From positions 248,001 through 312,000 of the forward strand of contig JABCPU010000013.1 in NCBI GenBank assembly GCA_016800925.1: DNA of 64,000 nucleotides, written 5' to 3'. This DNA is from Suillus spraguei (lineage: Eukaryota > Basidiomycota > Agaricomycetes > Boletales > Suillaceae). Positions within the stretch are counted from its first letter, which is position 1; each line of letters starts with the position of its first letter. Made by a program: the position numbers and the translations under genes. The notes beneath the pieces were generated by a model. That model had not been told where the DNA came from. It ran no database searches and was given only the letters and a program-made list of their open reading frames with translations. Shown here in pieces: positions 1 to 12,600 of the stretch.

Positions 1-1615
1 CTTGGATAAGTATTAGTATTATAGATACCGTAAAACGGGGAGAAAGCGCAAGTACTTCATTAATGATATCGCCGCCGAACACACTCCCCAGCCTTAGTGC
101 TTTACAGTATGTCAGGGATGACCTGTATAGATATGGATTCTCGATCGAGGAAAAAATGACCATGGTCTGATCAGTACTTATCTGATATTTAGGTCTGCAT
201 GGCCTTCAAGACGAGCGTGACATTCGTTTTGAGGGGTGCGTCTCGCGAACTATCCTTTCTCACCTACAAGATATCAGTTCGTACTTTCACGATCACAATC
301 GCTAGGTCGTATCAAGTGAAGTGTTGGTAGCTGTATCAGCTTGGCTCGTTTTTATGAGGCTCCCGAGTTTACTACTTAGGTGTAGCTCAGACGGTAGGTT
401 AAATGCGCCAACGAAAGCAGATGCTTCTGGCAGGATGCCAACAGGCATAGTCAAAGCGTTGGCTGATTCTGGTAAGACGAAACGTCAGCGCACATTAACT
501 TAAGGATTTCACTTGGAAATGACACACGTACTGAGGATTCCGTCCTTCTTCCGACGAAAGAAAGGTGGACAGGGTACTTGTCCCATTGGTCTGGTTGTCT
601 TGGCAGACTGATACATCGAGATGACGAGCACGTCAATGAGTGCCCTCGGGCAGAGGCTCAGACTCCCGAACGGAGATGTTACAAACCAATGCAAGACAAT
701 TGAAACAAATCAGCAGAAACAATAGCGCTCGCAGGACCGGTCCCGAAAGAGATACGAATGATGGAATAGATTTTTCACAAATCGAGAAAAGCTCTGGGAA
801 TTGATGGCTCGATCGAGGCGGAACAGCCTGGGGTTGACAGGACCCCAATCTTTCAAGATAAGCCTGATGTGAATCGCGCACCTTGAATTCAATAGCATCG
901 ATTGTCCTGCTAATGAAAGAAGACTCACTGCCTCGCTAACACGCAAATGGGGCTAAATGTCATACTACATTTCGCTGGCCGTCCCTTGTTAACGCCGATC
1001 TGCCAGGTCTGGCGCCAGCTCGTTCTGAGCCTAAATTAGTACTACACACATGACCGGGATGATGAGTTTGAGTGAAGGGACATTGCACGGCAATGTATCC
1101 ACCTAGAACCTACTAGCTATTTGATGGTCTGTGGACAAAGAACTGCGCGTAAACGGGAAGTAAATTGCGGACAACAAGGGCACACAATGCACAAGCGATA
1201 GTACTAACTACAAGAGTTGTCGAAAGTAAACGGGCGCGCTTAAGGAGACAAGGTGACGGCATGTTGGACTGCAGAATTCAAGCTACAATCACTGGCGCGC
1301 GACATGAGGTGATAACACAGTTATACAACATCAATCAAGCATGTAATCGGAGTCCGTTCCTTTCTGTGCTGTGCGATGGTATAGTAACTGTATGATGGAA
1401 AGATGTACAGAGAGCGGTGCAAGTAGTGTGTACAAAATAGGCACAGTGACGAAAAGGATGCGATGAAGAAACAAGATATATCACGATGACGACGAAGTAT
1501 TTTGAGTGAAAACGAGAAATCTATGGTGTCCTGTCAACAGCACCGCGGCTGGAAGGCGGCCTCGAATTGCTTGAATATCAGTGTCAGTAGTCATCGGTAC
1601 ATAGGTCAAACAATC
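1..1615. other. No gene recognised
   Basis: Only short open frames (up to about 80 codons) without recognisable motifs occur here, on both strands. The right end is the 3' flank of the MAPKK gene on the minus strand. I see no RNA gene or repeat that I can support. Confidence 0.5.
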
Positions 1616-3217
1616 TTACGCTTCTCTAGTTTGCTTAGGCCAGTCCCAAACTTGACTGATCCACCGAGCCATAGGTACTTCTCGCCTCATGACGGTGGTG
1701 ATCCAAGGATGAGACAACATTCCTCCGGGTGTAGGGCGATTTTGATGGTCAATGATCAAGCTGCAGTGAGCGTTGATACAATGATACGCAAAAGGAGACT
1801 GGGCAAGAGCTTACGTCTGTCGAATAAAGTCTTTCATTTCATCACTCCATACAATGTTATCACCTTCTTCATCAGTCAGTTGAGGTGGCTGAAGAGTTAT
1901 TCTGATGTAAGCAAGATTCAACAACAGGTTCTAAGTGCCTACCTGTCCCTGGGTGATATAGACAATGAGTTCAATGGAAGTAAGGTCTTCGGGAAATGGG
2001 TATCGATTCTGTACAAGTTCCAAGAGGGTGATTCCAGTGGACCACACGTCAGCTCGAATGCTATATTCCTTGCCGCTGATGCGTTCCGGCTAGTGACCAT
2101 CAGTGGTGATAGATACATGATCAAGTAATGGACGTACAGCCATATAGAAACTAGTGCCAGTAAAGGTTCCGGCCATAGAGCGGACGAGCTCTCCGGAAAC
2201 ACCAAAATCAGCAAGACGAACAACACCTTCACCAGTTAGCAGGATATTGGATGGTTTGATGTCCCGATGGATGGTTTTGAGCGAATGAAGATAGTTCAGG
2301 CCTTGCAAAACCTAGTGGATAAATGAATTATGATTAGAATCAAAAGAAGCTTCAGTAATTACCCCTTCGGCTATACGCCCAGCGACTTTTTCACTGATAC
2401 GCGCGTTCTTCTCTTTGATTCGCTTTCCGACGGCTTCCAAGCTACCACCAGCGCAATACTCTATCACGACTTTGACTTCACTAGACGATGGTGACATATA
2501 AGCGCCATAGAAACGGATTATGTTGTGGTGTTTGCACATCGCAGAGATTGACAACTCGCGTTCGAGCTGTTTTAAAGGCGCCTCACGAGTGGTAATTGTC
2601 TTGCGGGCCAAGATGAAATTGTTACGCCGATCTCTGACTTTATGGACCGCTCCACCCTGACCTTCGCCAAGTCGTGAAAGGACTTCTAAAACACTGTCCG
2701 ACCATTTATTAGAGCTATAATTGGTCGAAGTCTCTTCCGTAGGGGTATAGGGATAGGACTCGATGGCAGTCTTGTCAAATTCAGCAATGAGCTGAGCAAT
2801 GCTGTTATCGCTACCATCGATAGGCTCGGGAGGACGTGGTGTTTGCAAAGTTAAGAAAGGTCGAACTGTTGCGCCGCCTGGGTTCTCACCATCCAATCCA
2901 GGTGGGATGACTGCAGGACCTTCATAATAACCTGCATTGCTGCTACCACCATCCAGTGCGATTGGTAAATGAAGCCTGGGTCTTTGATTGGGCCTTGGGC
3001 CTGGACAAAGAGCTCCAGGAATCTGAGGACGCGATGGACCTGGAGAAGAGCCTAATGGGGGGGATGATGAAACAGATGAAGGGTGTAAAGCTGGCTGATC
3101 ATGGGATATTTTACGAATTGCCAATGGACGAGTCTCTGTTAGGGTGAGCGGTGGTAGTGGCGATTGTGGTCGGGGAAGGGTGCGTGGTCCGATAGGACGA
3201 GAATGTGTCTGATGCAT
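1616..3217 (-). CDS. MAP kinase kinase, Mkk1/Mkk2 (cell wall integrity) type
   Basis: Dual-specificity kinase expected to phosphorylate the Slt2/Mpk1 MAP kinase in the cytoplasm. Five exons read well: 3217-2363, 2311-2138, 2089-1943, 1888-1815 and 1760-1616, giving about 464 residues. The first 190 or so residues are a Pro/Ser-rich leader. The kinase domain follows, with glycine loop GEGQGG, lysine in ARKTI, catalytic [17 protein letters not shown] and an activation segment ending [15 protein letters not shown]. It continues with [15 protein letters not shown] and ends soon after [13 protein letters not shown]. The string GTSFYMAPERI is typical of fungal Mkk1/2, whereas Pbs2 and Ste7 differ at this point; family assignment rests on that recalled comparison. 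The ATG at 3217 is the first in the long frame. Stop TAA is at 1618-1616. Confidence 0.88.
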
Positions 3218-3344
3218 TGCTGAGTGACGACAAACGATGCGCTAACAAAGCGTAGTCAGCGAGAGGGTTAACAAAATGCCAATCACTGTTTAATCTTATC
3301 CAACATAATATCAATATGTCGTATAAGAAGAAGCAGATGAATAT

Positions 3345-3435
3345 GGCACTGTAGCCAAGTGGTTACGGCGTCACGTTTAGGTCAAGTACCAATCCGTGAT
3401 GGGAAACCTCGCGAGTTCGAATCTCGTCAGTGTCA
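3345..3435 (+). tRNA. tRNA-Leu(UAG) with a 12-nt intron
   Basis: Class II tRNA. The acceptor stem pairs GGCACTG with CAGTGTC (one G-U pair) and A at 3435 is the discriminator. Box A TAGCCAAGTGG lies at 3352-3362 and box B GAGTTCGAATC at 3413-3423. The anticodon stem is TCACG (3371-3375) with CGTGA (3395-3399). The loop between them has 19 bases. Removing 3382-3393, which starts right after G37 as in standard nuclear tRNA introns, leaves a normal 7-base loop with anticodon TAG (3378-3380). The variable arm can fold as GGG-AAA-CCT, and the long arm plus G37 fits leucine. A T5 run follows. Confidence 0.92.
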
Positions 3436-3437
3436 TC

Positions 3438-3442
3438 TTTTT
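3438..3442 (+). terminator. RNA polymerase III terminator of tRNA-Leu
   Basis: A run of five T begins three bases after the tRNA's 3' end, the usual Pol III stop signal. Confidence 0.75.
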
Positions 3443-4200
3443 GTCATTTTTATCTACGCTTACGTGTCCGTCACGCTGACGGTCCACTATTTCACGACAC
3501 TCAATTTTAAAGTAATTTGCTTAGCTACTGCACTTGGCATGTTCTACATATTATACTAGCATCTTCTAAGTGATGCCAAATAAAATAATTGAGGATCGTG
3601 TTTCCAGCGTGACTCTTGCAAAAATCCACTCAGTGTCACCTGCCGTGGCTGCCGATATCGGACATTAAATTTAACAGCCGCAGCTGCAATCCGTGAACGA
3701 GTGCTCAGCGCTAGGCTTAACTGGGCTCATGGGGTCCCGTGGCAAGCTATTGGCATCTACTGATCCTGACTATGAACATATCCACCATATTCTTTCGCTC
3801 AACATACATCCGGCAAGTCACAATCCTTCGATGTATATCTATCTGCCCATCCATATACATTCCCTAATTAGCAACATTTTACACAGCAGTAATGATTTGA
3901 ATTTAGCTTTATATTTCTCCATACATACTATAGCTTCAAGGTTTACCACTAGCTAGTATAGCATCCTAATCAATTACTGTCGTCCGTTGAACGGACTGTG
4001 AATTCGGACTATTCGTGACATGAGTGTGACTCACGAAATATTGCGAATTGAGCGTAACGGATAGTATTGTGGTGTGAATTCATCGTGATCGATCAATCGC
4101 TTGTGGACACATCACATGTAGCCACATATATGCCATTGTCGTCGTCCACAGCGACAACAGTATAAGACCTGGCATCATTTTTACATTACCATCAGTAACA
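3443..4200. other. Intergenic, no gene recognised
   Basis: Open frames such as the one at 3693-3956 have no recognisable motif. An inverted pair TTCGTGA/TCACGAA separated by about 12 bases sits near 4012-4038, upstream of the next gene; it could be an operator or chance. Confidence 0.4.
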
Positions 4201-4835
4201 ATGTCGGCATCATCTCCCACAGCCTTATGCACTCCCCCCCAACCACCTCCCTCAAAATCCCGCCGTCTTCCAGTGCCCCTACGGCTACAAAGCCTTGGAA
4301 TCGACCCGAGCCTTCTAGTCGGCAAGGTATTAACAAAACTCAGCCGTTCTTCCAAACATCCTACTTTAACCCTGGACTTCTCGGACAACACTACATTTCA
4401 AATTCTTGTTGACGGTTACGACCCTGTTCATAGGTGTGTCTACTTATTCACCTCTGCTCGTGCCAACAAATTCTTAATAATGTGCCTGAAAGAGGTCTCC
4501 CAAAAGAGCTTGAAATGGACTCGTCTCTAGAACAGCTTCTCACCACAGGGCAAGCGCATGTGGAGTGGACGATAAAAGATTGCGCTCTCATAACTTTAAC
4601 AGACAAGGCGTTCGAGTTGAGAGAGAGGGAACAACAGTGGGACCAGAATCATACTGGAGTCGCATTCCGCTTCCATGAAGACCAGATATGGCATTGCGTG
4701 TGGGCTACCCTGACGGATCATGATCAAGGCACATGCGTTTTCCGCAGCTATGATGATGTCTATGTCGACCAACTACATCGTTCTCCTCGAAAACGTCGTG
4801 CACACGTACCCGACTCTCCCGTAGATCTTCGCTGA
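4201..4835 (+). CDS. Conserved small fungal protein, function unknown
   Basis: Two exons. The first (4201 to about 4432) opens MSASSPTALCTPPQP and contains KSRRLPVPLRLQSLGIDP, then LTKLSRSSKHPTLTLDFSD and LVDGYDPVH. The second resumes near 4494 with GLPKELEMDSSLEQLL and runs to TGA at 4835, ending in a basic segment SPRKRRAHVPDSP. The joined protein would be about 190 residues. The second exon has no frame break over 110 codons and balanced, non-repetitive composition, including EQQWDQNHTGVAFRFHED, which argues for real coding. I recognise no domain. There is no signal peptide or membrane segment. The intron ends are estimated. Confidence 0.65.
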
Positions 4836-6639
4836 TCTCTGTCACCGTTGCATCGGTCAAGTCTCCCTTAGCATGAGGTTTCTTGTATAAAAGATATTGA
4901 TATTTACCTTCGGTCGGTTCACAAATAAATCTTGCATCTGTACCACTATTGTATCTCATATACGCCATCGGACCACGCACCGTGCAATTTCAAGGATGTT
5001 GATAATCTCATGACTTCATTCTATAACACGGAATTGTTGCGGCGTTTTTTTCAGATTGGAACATCAACAAAAGAAGTGGGCCACAAGCATGATCCTGAGT
5101 TGGTGGGAGACCATTCCCAGCCCATACTCGATCGGCGATCTACACATGTAGCCATAAACTGTATTTCGCGCTCATGATCACACCATACCATTCCCGGCGT
5201 CTGCAAGACTGACAAATGCCGATGTTGCGTGCGATAGAAATGTCATTCTAGATTTTGAAAATTGCGATAGGCTGCATGAACAATTTTTGCTATCAGAATG
5301 TACCCGTCAGAAAAGTCATACCTAAAAGGCTCTTTGACCTGCACTTGGTAAGAGGGCACCAAACCATCTGGCAACAGAAGAACATGACCCGTCTATGCAA
5401 AGAACCACACCAGAAGAAAATCGTCCGAACGACTGCGTTATCAGTGACGGACTAGTGCTCCCAGTTATCTCCAGCGTCCAGAGATAAGTGAAATCACCAT
5501 CACCTGCCATCAGGGTCTGGACTAGGCAGTGTGTTAACTCCAAAGAGGACAAATTCTGAAGTGTCTCAAAAATGCTTGTGGTTAGGCGCCACAAAGCAAA
5601 ATGTGTGGAAATCGCTGACTTGAAAAAAGGGTGCTCTGTCATGAAATTCCTGCGGTCAGTAAGGAAAGCTCATCGCGAGATGGGTTTAAAGTGATGCGGG
5701 GGCGCATGGATGCAAGGTTCCAGCCCTGATTTTCGGAGCATGTCAACTATAATGAGCGGCGCACATGCTGCTGATAAGCCGGCGGCAATGTGCCTGTTTT
5801 ATAGTGATGCCTGGGCTCAGTGGACGTAAGGCATGAGAGCGAAACCGGAGAAATGGATGACTACAATCAATTGACTGGATAGACGAAATGATGGAACAGA
5901 AAGGGAACTTGAAATCGACATAATGTCAGGGCGAATGGATACAGCGCTATAGAATTTTAGTGAACCCCGAGGTCATGGAGCCATAATTTGTATGAGTCAC
6001 AGCCAAACGTAGAAATATCTGACCGTGCACTGTTTTGGCTGCGCTTCTCTAATGTGGTAAGAATACGCAGTTGATACAGTCCCATGACAACGTCGTACTT
6101 GACGTCAAGATGAAGGGAAGTAAAAAAACATGAGTACGTTGGGATACAGTGGACACAGATGCGGCATATGGGTTGTCAAATCAGTTCAAAATATTTAGTT
6201 AATAATACGTACACTACGTACGGAATGAACCACTTGACTCAAGGTCTCCGAGCGCAGACATATTTGGTTGACTATTTCCAGAAGTCTGTCCTGCTGATTT
6301 CGAGGGTCCAAAGACCATGAGACCCTGGTGAACCCTGGCATGTTCGTAAATGTCCGGTGTCAAGCAAGTGAGATGATAACTGGCTCTCGGCAATTTGTAT
6401 ATACACCCAGAATGCTTGCGTGTTTCTCAGTTTCAGAAACGTGTTATGGGAGGACCACAAGGGTATAAACAAATTTGAGTTAAGTATAACCTTGTTTGAG
6501 ATAGTGGCTCTGACTGGTTAAGGTTTACGGATGAATCCTAATGAGAAATATTCCCACGTTTGAATGAGTTGCTTTGGTCCAAACAAACTTGCATTCTTCC
6601 GAGTAAGACAAGCCCTACCAAAATAATCTGCTGTCTTTC
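4836..6639. other. Gene-poor stretch, possibly a decayed leucine-rich-repeat gene on minus
   Basis: No intact gene is seen. Two minus-strand frames, 5642-5322 and 6472-6272, both contain a LWTLEI motif after leucine-rich text (for example LQNLSSLELTHC in the first). That resembles fragments of a fungal F-box/LRR protein, but there is no continuous frame, so it is reported as a weak relic only. Confidence 0.3.
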
Positions 6640-7260
6640 ATGTCAAATCCGCCCGCTTCATCTTCGTCTTCACGTGTCACTTTTGCGTACTTGACTCATA
6701 GAAACCTTGGGACGGTCAAGAAGCTCAATTCAGTCTTGTTTCCCATCAAGTACAGCGATAAGTTCTACCAGGATATCATAGCTCCCGAGGTCGAGGACTT
6801 CTGCCAGCTCAGTCCGTCTTATTCTTGCAAGCGTTTACAGACTAGCCTAACTTCTTTAAGTCTATTATAACGATGTCCCTGTGGGCAACATCTGCTGCAG
6901 ATTAGAGAACAAAGATCTGTATCTCATGACTATGGGCGTCCTGGCAGTAAGTTATCCCGCTGTCAGTCGTGGCAAATGTACAGACCCTTCCAGCCATATC
7001 GCTCCAAACAGCTTGGCTCTCAGGCCCTGAAACGCGTTATCAAGGCTGCTGCCTCTCATTCCAAACCCAAAATCAGACGTATATATCTTCACGTACAAAT
7101 CTCGAACACTGACGCCAAGAGGTTCTACGAGAGACACGGCTTCAAAGAAGTGGGCATCAAAGATGGCTACTACAAGAAGATAATGCCACGCGACGCGTGG
7201 ATATTAGAGAGGATTATCGAATCTGATGACAAACAGGACCAGGAGAAGCCTCAATTGTGA
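6640..7260 (+). CDS. NAA50: N-alpha-acetyltransferase NAA50 (San)-like, GNAT family
   Basis: Transfers acetyl from acetyl-CoA to protein N-termini (Met-hydrophobic types in animals) or to lysine. Three exons splice in frame: 6640-6811, 6861-6946 and 6994-7260, giving 174 residues, close to animal NAA50 (about 169). The N-terminus has LNSVLFPIKYSDKFY, matching the family's peptide-binding FPVxYxxKFY loop. Exon 2 gives YYNDVPVGNICCRLE then LYLMTMGVLAPYR, strand beta-4 and the start of the CoA-binding turn (the usual Q/R-x-x-G-x-G/A is here RSKQLGSQAL). IYLHVQISNTDAKRFYERHGF is the diagnostic NAA50 stretch, followed by YYKKIMPRDAW. The acceptor at 6993, not the nearer AG at 6983, restores the LAPYR junction. 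Confidence 0.92.
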
Positions 7261-7522
7261 AATTACTATCCTGCTACGACATCTGACCACGCTGTAAATG
7301 GTAACTTTCATTTAAAGAACACATAAATATGTTAACGTGTTACATTGCAGTTTCACTATGATAATCATTTATTCCGGTACAAACTTCCTGCATCAATGTC
7401 GAATATGATATTAGTATGTGGAGTAAGTTGCAATCGAGCGATTGATGATTCTATATTATCAAGTTAACTTGGCAACACGGCACAAAGCAAGTTACTAACA
7501 AAAATGCCAAAACAACGCCATT

Positions 7523-8289
7523 TCAATTCGCGTCTTCGTCATATCCACAATGCTTCACAAGCTGATCAAATGAATGAGATCATGATCTCCCAGGAGGGAC
7601 AAATTCAATAGTACCTGGTGCCTTTTCAGTGCATCTTTCCTGGTGAATGTCTTTCCACAGCCTCCGTTGCACAAAAACGGTTTCTCTCCCGAGTGTGTGT
7701 CTCTGTGTCGCTTCAAATCATGTTGCCGGTTAAACGATAGGGCGCACATGTCACAGGAGAATGGTCGTGTAGGGGATGCAGGGTATTGCACTGCTGGCGC
7801 TATCTGTCCATCAACGATGTATGGCTGTGTGACGTTCGATATTGTATGGCTGCGCGAAGGTCCTGCTGGAGGATATGTCTGATTCGGCGAATGAGCCGGC
7901 GGCTGACGCGTGGGATATTCTTGTGGTGGATACATCTGTCGCTGTTGCTGTTGCTGTTGTTGATGATGATGATGATGATGATGATTATATGGACTAACAG
8001 CAGCATTAGGGGGGTAGGGTTGTGATGGTGCAGCGGCATGATTGTTTGATGTGTAGTGTGTGCTTGATGGTGGCATGGTAGGCATTGCATACGGTGAAGA
8101 TGAAGCAGGGTGCGTGGACATATAGTTGCTCGGTGCTGCCGGGAAGCCACGCTGAACTTGTTGATAGGAAGATGATTGATGAGCGGGCTGCTGCTGACCG
8201 TTGGGTAGCCATTGGCTACCCCGCGGCGGCTGATTAGGGAGACGTGGTGGCTGATTGGGCTGGAATGTGTAGTTGTGGCGGTCACTCAT
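7523..8289 (-). CDS. C2H2 zinc-finger transcription factor, Crz1-like
   Basis: Two exons (8289-7615 and 7561-7523) give about 237 residues. The first 175 are low-complexity, rich in Gln, Pro, Ser and Tyr, with His7-Gln7 encoded by a CAT/CAG-type microsatellite near 7941-7985. Two C2H2 fingers follow: CDMCALSFNRQHDLKRHRDTH and CNGGCGKTFTRKDALKRH, joined by a SGEKPFL linker. The finger pair and the terminal LVKHCG match calcineurin-responsive Crz1 factors as I recall them. Crz1 shuttles to the nucleus on Ca2+ signalling. The protein is short for Crz1 and no clear PxIxIT docking motif is visible, so the function is inferred from the fingers alone. The ATG at 8289 opens the frame. Confidence 0.82.
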
Positions 8290-9655
8290 GATGTTCGCGC
8301 TTCACTGGGAAGGATTCGATGTGGGGTAAATGTTATGACAAGCCCAGGGTTCATATGCATTTCCGGAGCCGCCCAAGTTTATGATCGTACGGTGACATTT
8401 CCGCGTCTCCATCGGTGACACAGACTTAACGGCGTAATTGTGGTCCTCACAGATCTTGCTACGTCTGTCCAGACAAGATTGACGCTCTTTACGTGCCTGA
8501 CGGTAAGGTTACTATCCCGAAACGGCTCTCAGGCTGGCAACCAGACCCTCTGATGCCTGAATGATGGCTATCTAACCAAACTGAGAATCACCCGGTTTTT
8601 CCAAGCCTTTTTGTAAGGAATTCCCGTTGCAGAATATGCAGGATCATCTAATTAGGTACACTATCTAATTCATGGAACTGTGGGGTTGCTCACAATGACT
8701 GCTAGTTGTAATAGCAGCAAATCACGGACCTCCTGAATGACCCCAACCTCATTTGCTCATCGAAACCGGCGTCTCATGGGAGATCCGGGTCTGCTCCCGC
8801 CCTGACTAGTCTGGTCAATGGCATCACGCTGTCGGATTCGCTGATTTGAGTATTTATTCATCAGGTGTTAGGAAGTTAGGAATGTCATAGCATAGCCTTG
8901 TTCTAATCTCGGCGACATTCCCATCTCCTACTAATCGGACCGTGTTGTGCGAGGTAACTTCCACTCTTGTGGTTGGCAATGCTCTGTACTCTCGAGGCCT
9001 CAATGCCATGAAATCAAGATAAGTGCAAGACCCGGAAGTTTGGATTTTCAAGTCCGCGCGTTCATGGACCCAAAGTTCTAAGTTTCATACCACCATATTT
9101 GCACAACAGACAGACTCTCACCTGCAGGTTTGTCTGTGTTAAGAGAGATAATGACCAGGCACCTGTTTGGAAGTAGACATGAGCAGCATGTTGGCAAGAT
9201 GTAATAATTTGCTAATGTGGTCTTTCACGTCCCAACCATAAAAGACCCTCCGAATTTAACGCATGGATGGTGACATGGTGGCGCGAAGAGGTCGGACTGT
9301 GCAGGGTCGACTATGCGGACATCATTAGTTGTTTTGACCCTGTACGTACCTCTTGACATTTATTATTGACAGGCTTAAGTAGTGGTTATATTATCCGATA
9401 GTAAATATTCGAAAGACATAACTGTCCTTATCACTCACGAAAGAAAGACCGATGATCGTGTGCTTTAATGCACTGCAGGAGGACCTGCCGCCCATCACAT
9501 AATGCAGGGAGGACTAAAATTTGACAGGAGCATGTACGAGGTGGGAATACTTGGTACATAATTATAAAAAAGTTGATCAATTTGAACAAATTTGTCGGAA
9601 ATTGCTTGTCGAATGTCAAATGTCATGCACTCAAACTTGCACAGCTACAACCGCT
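8290..9655. other. Divergent intergenic region
   Basis: This lies between the start of the Crz1-like gene (-) and the ligase (+) and should hold both promoters. Small frames on minus (9051-8854) have no recognisable motif. The ligase frame stays open back to 9521, with an extra in-frame ATG at 9620. Confidence 0.5.
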
Positions 9656-12600
9656 ATGTCTAAACGCGCCCAAGCGTCGCCGTCAACGTCTCAGCCTAAG
9701 CGAACAAAATTCACCTCAGATCAGTCATCGTTGAAGACTTTTTTCAAACCTTCGTTTACTCAGCCTCCGGCCAATTCTGTCAACGGCGAGGCAGAGAAGG
9801 GAAGGAACAATATCACAGAATCAGTACGCACTTCTCGGAAACGACTGAACGCAAAGAAGATTGTTACACCGGATATCATTGACCTGACTGAACCCACATT
9901 CAGAGATCATCGATCTGACAATGACATTTCTGCCGCAGCTCCTCAAGTTGGCGGTGCTGGTAGTTCATCAGGGGTTGTCCCACCTAGTAGTTCTAATACG
10001 TCTTCACGGCGCGTCTCCATGAAAAATGATGTCGCTGCCTTGCCAAATTACCAGCCACTGGGAGTCGACCCTTTTGTCTATGATGTCCAGGAAAGTTCCT
10101 GGCCAGCCAATGAGCCGGCGCCATATTCGTTCCTCGTTCATGCCCTAGCTACACTATCGGGAACACGATCTAGAACAATCATTCTCAATACACTTACCAA
10201 CACACTGAGGACTTTACTCAATTGGCATCGACCATCCCTACTGCCATCACTATACCTACTTTCAAATTGTCTGTCTCCTCCGTACTCTCCGGTCGAGCTA
10301 GGCATTGGCCCCTCTGTTATATCCAAGGCAATTCAACAAATCTCCGGCCTGAGCTCCTCTGCGCTTAAGCGGCTGTACAATTCATTCGGCGACCCCGGTG
10401 ACGTTGCATTTGAAGCAAAGTCAAATGTTCGCACCTTGGTGCCTCATCCCCCACTAGTCATTGTGGCTGTGTACGAATGCTTATTGAAAATTGCCAACTC
10501 TAAGGGACAAGGCGCAGCCAAACAGAAGCAAGCCATCGTTGAGAAGCTTCTTGTGGTGGCTAAAGGAGAAGAATCGCGCTACCTTGTCCGTACCTTATCA
10601 CTGAATCTACGCGTTGGAGCAGTCAGGACCTCCATCTTGACTGCACTGGCAAGAGCGTTGGTTTTGACACCACAAACTAGTCTGGGAGGTTTCGGTCACG
10701 ATCATTCACCATACCATACCACCTCGAAATCAATTTCCTTGGTTCCATCCCTCACAGCTGAAGGGAAGAAAGTTTCCGATCCTGCCCGAGAGAAACTTCA
10801 GGAGAAATTCATCCAGGCTGAAGCGTTGGTTAAAAAAGTGTTCGTTCAACATCCGAATTATGAACACATCGTAGCTGGTCTCTTCAATGGCGGGTTGGAT
10901 AGTCTTGACCTACGTGTCCCTTTAACCATCGGTGCGCGTTTCACTCTCCTACCCCACGAACGTCTAATAAATCATTGATAGGAATTCCTTTGCATCCGAC
11001 TCTGGGTTCTCCCACTCGATCATTAGATGAAATATATGACCGTCTTGGAAATCTCCCCTTTGTGGCAGAATTCAAATATGATGGTCAACGCGCTCAGATT
11101 CATGGGATGCGAGTGAATAGTGGCGACCCTTCTGTTCACATTTTCTCACGTCATCTTGAAGATATGACTACTAAAGTGAGCTGTGCACTTTCGTAGACAC
11201 GGGCTTCCTATCTTATCGGCAAAAACTAGTATCCCGACATCGTTCACCTTGTTAAATGCATTTTCGAAGAGCAGCCGCAGCTGCAATCTTTTATTATCGA
11301 CTCTGAGATTGTTGCCATAGATCCATCCGACGGCGGCCTGAAGTCATTCCAAGAGCTCTCGAATAGGGCTAGGAAAGACGTGGAAATGAACGATATCAAA
11401 GTTTCTGTTTGTGTGTATGTCTTCGATCTGATGTATCTAGATGGCAAGGTGCGTGCTTCTGATTTTGTGCCTCCAATGTCAATCGGTGGTTATTTACGTT
11501 CCTCGGCCGCAGGCCTTACTTGCACAGCCCTTTCGAGAGAGGCGCTTTCTGCTAAGGTCTCGCTTTCCACCTTTCTTACCAAGCGGCAAGGGAACAGGTC
11601 GTCTTAACCACGTTGAAAGCTGTGAGAGCGAGGCTGGCAAAGATGCTATAGAAGACTTTTGGCAGAAAGCTATAGAGAGTCGCTCTGAGGGTCTCATGAT
11701 CAAAGTGAGACGGTGTCTGGACTCTGATCGGCTGATCGGCATTACTAATGCTTACCTAGCTGTTGAGTAGTGACACTGTGCAAGAAGACGGAACGCAGAA
11801 AGGAAACGGAAAGCGGAAATCTCTGCCCGCGACTTACGAATCCGGTGTGTATTGAGCCGTTCCTTTATGCTGTGCTTTTAGTGAATGCGGACAGATAAAC
11901 GAACATTCGGTTGGTTGAAGCTGAAAAAGGACTACGTTGTGGGCCTCGGGGATACCCTCGATATGGTTCCTATTGGAGCGTGGCATGGGAATGGAAGGAA
12001 AGCAGGGTGGTGGAGTCCAGTTTTACTTGCTGTTCGAGATCCCAGAAATGACTGCCTTGTTGCCGTTTGCAAGTGCATGTCCGGTGAGTGATATATATTG
12101 TAATTCATAATTATTTGTTGAACTATCATTTACCGCAGGATTTTCTGACTTGTTTTACAAAGTTTGTCATACAGTACGTCTTCGCAGACCACTTAACGCG
12201 CCTTTCGTATCAGGACATGGTTGCGCATTACTCAGAGGGGTCCGATAATTGCTCTAGGCAACCCCTCTGGAAAACCAATACAGGAGGTGCCGACATTATT
12301 TTTGAGCGCTAAGGTTATTGGCTGATTGTTCTCCAGGCTTCAGGCCCGACGTTTACTTCAGGCCCCATGAGGTGTGGGAGATACGAGGGGCAGAGTGAGT
12401 CTGTTACAAGCCGTCAGTGTTACAAACAAATATCTACTCATACCCTATTTTTTCAGTATCACATTGAGCCCCGTATCTCTAGCAGCACTGGGCCTTAGTT
12501 CTTCCTCGAGAGGCCTCAGTTTAAGGTTCCCGCGATTTATCAAGACCCGAGAAGATAAATCGCCAGAGCAAGCCAGCACTACAGATTTTCTGGCTCAGAT

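Noticed and set aside
380..450. tRNA candidate (GTAGCTCAGACGGTAG near 380)
   Set aside because: Only a box A-like string; no box B and no foldable stems follow.
7941..7985. GAT/GTT triplet microsatellite as an independent repeat element
   Set aside because: It lies in frame within the Crz1-like gene and encodes its His7-Gln7 tract on the minus strand.
7800..8285. Second long minus-strand frame over the Crz1-like gene
   Set aside because: A low-complexity shadow (Ile/His runs) of the real His/Gln-rich frame; it has no conserved motif.
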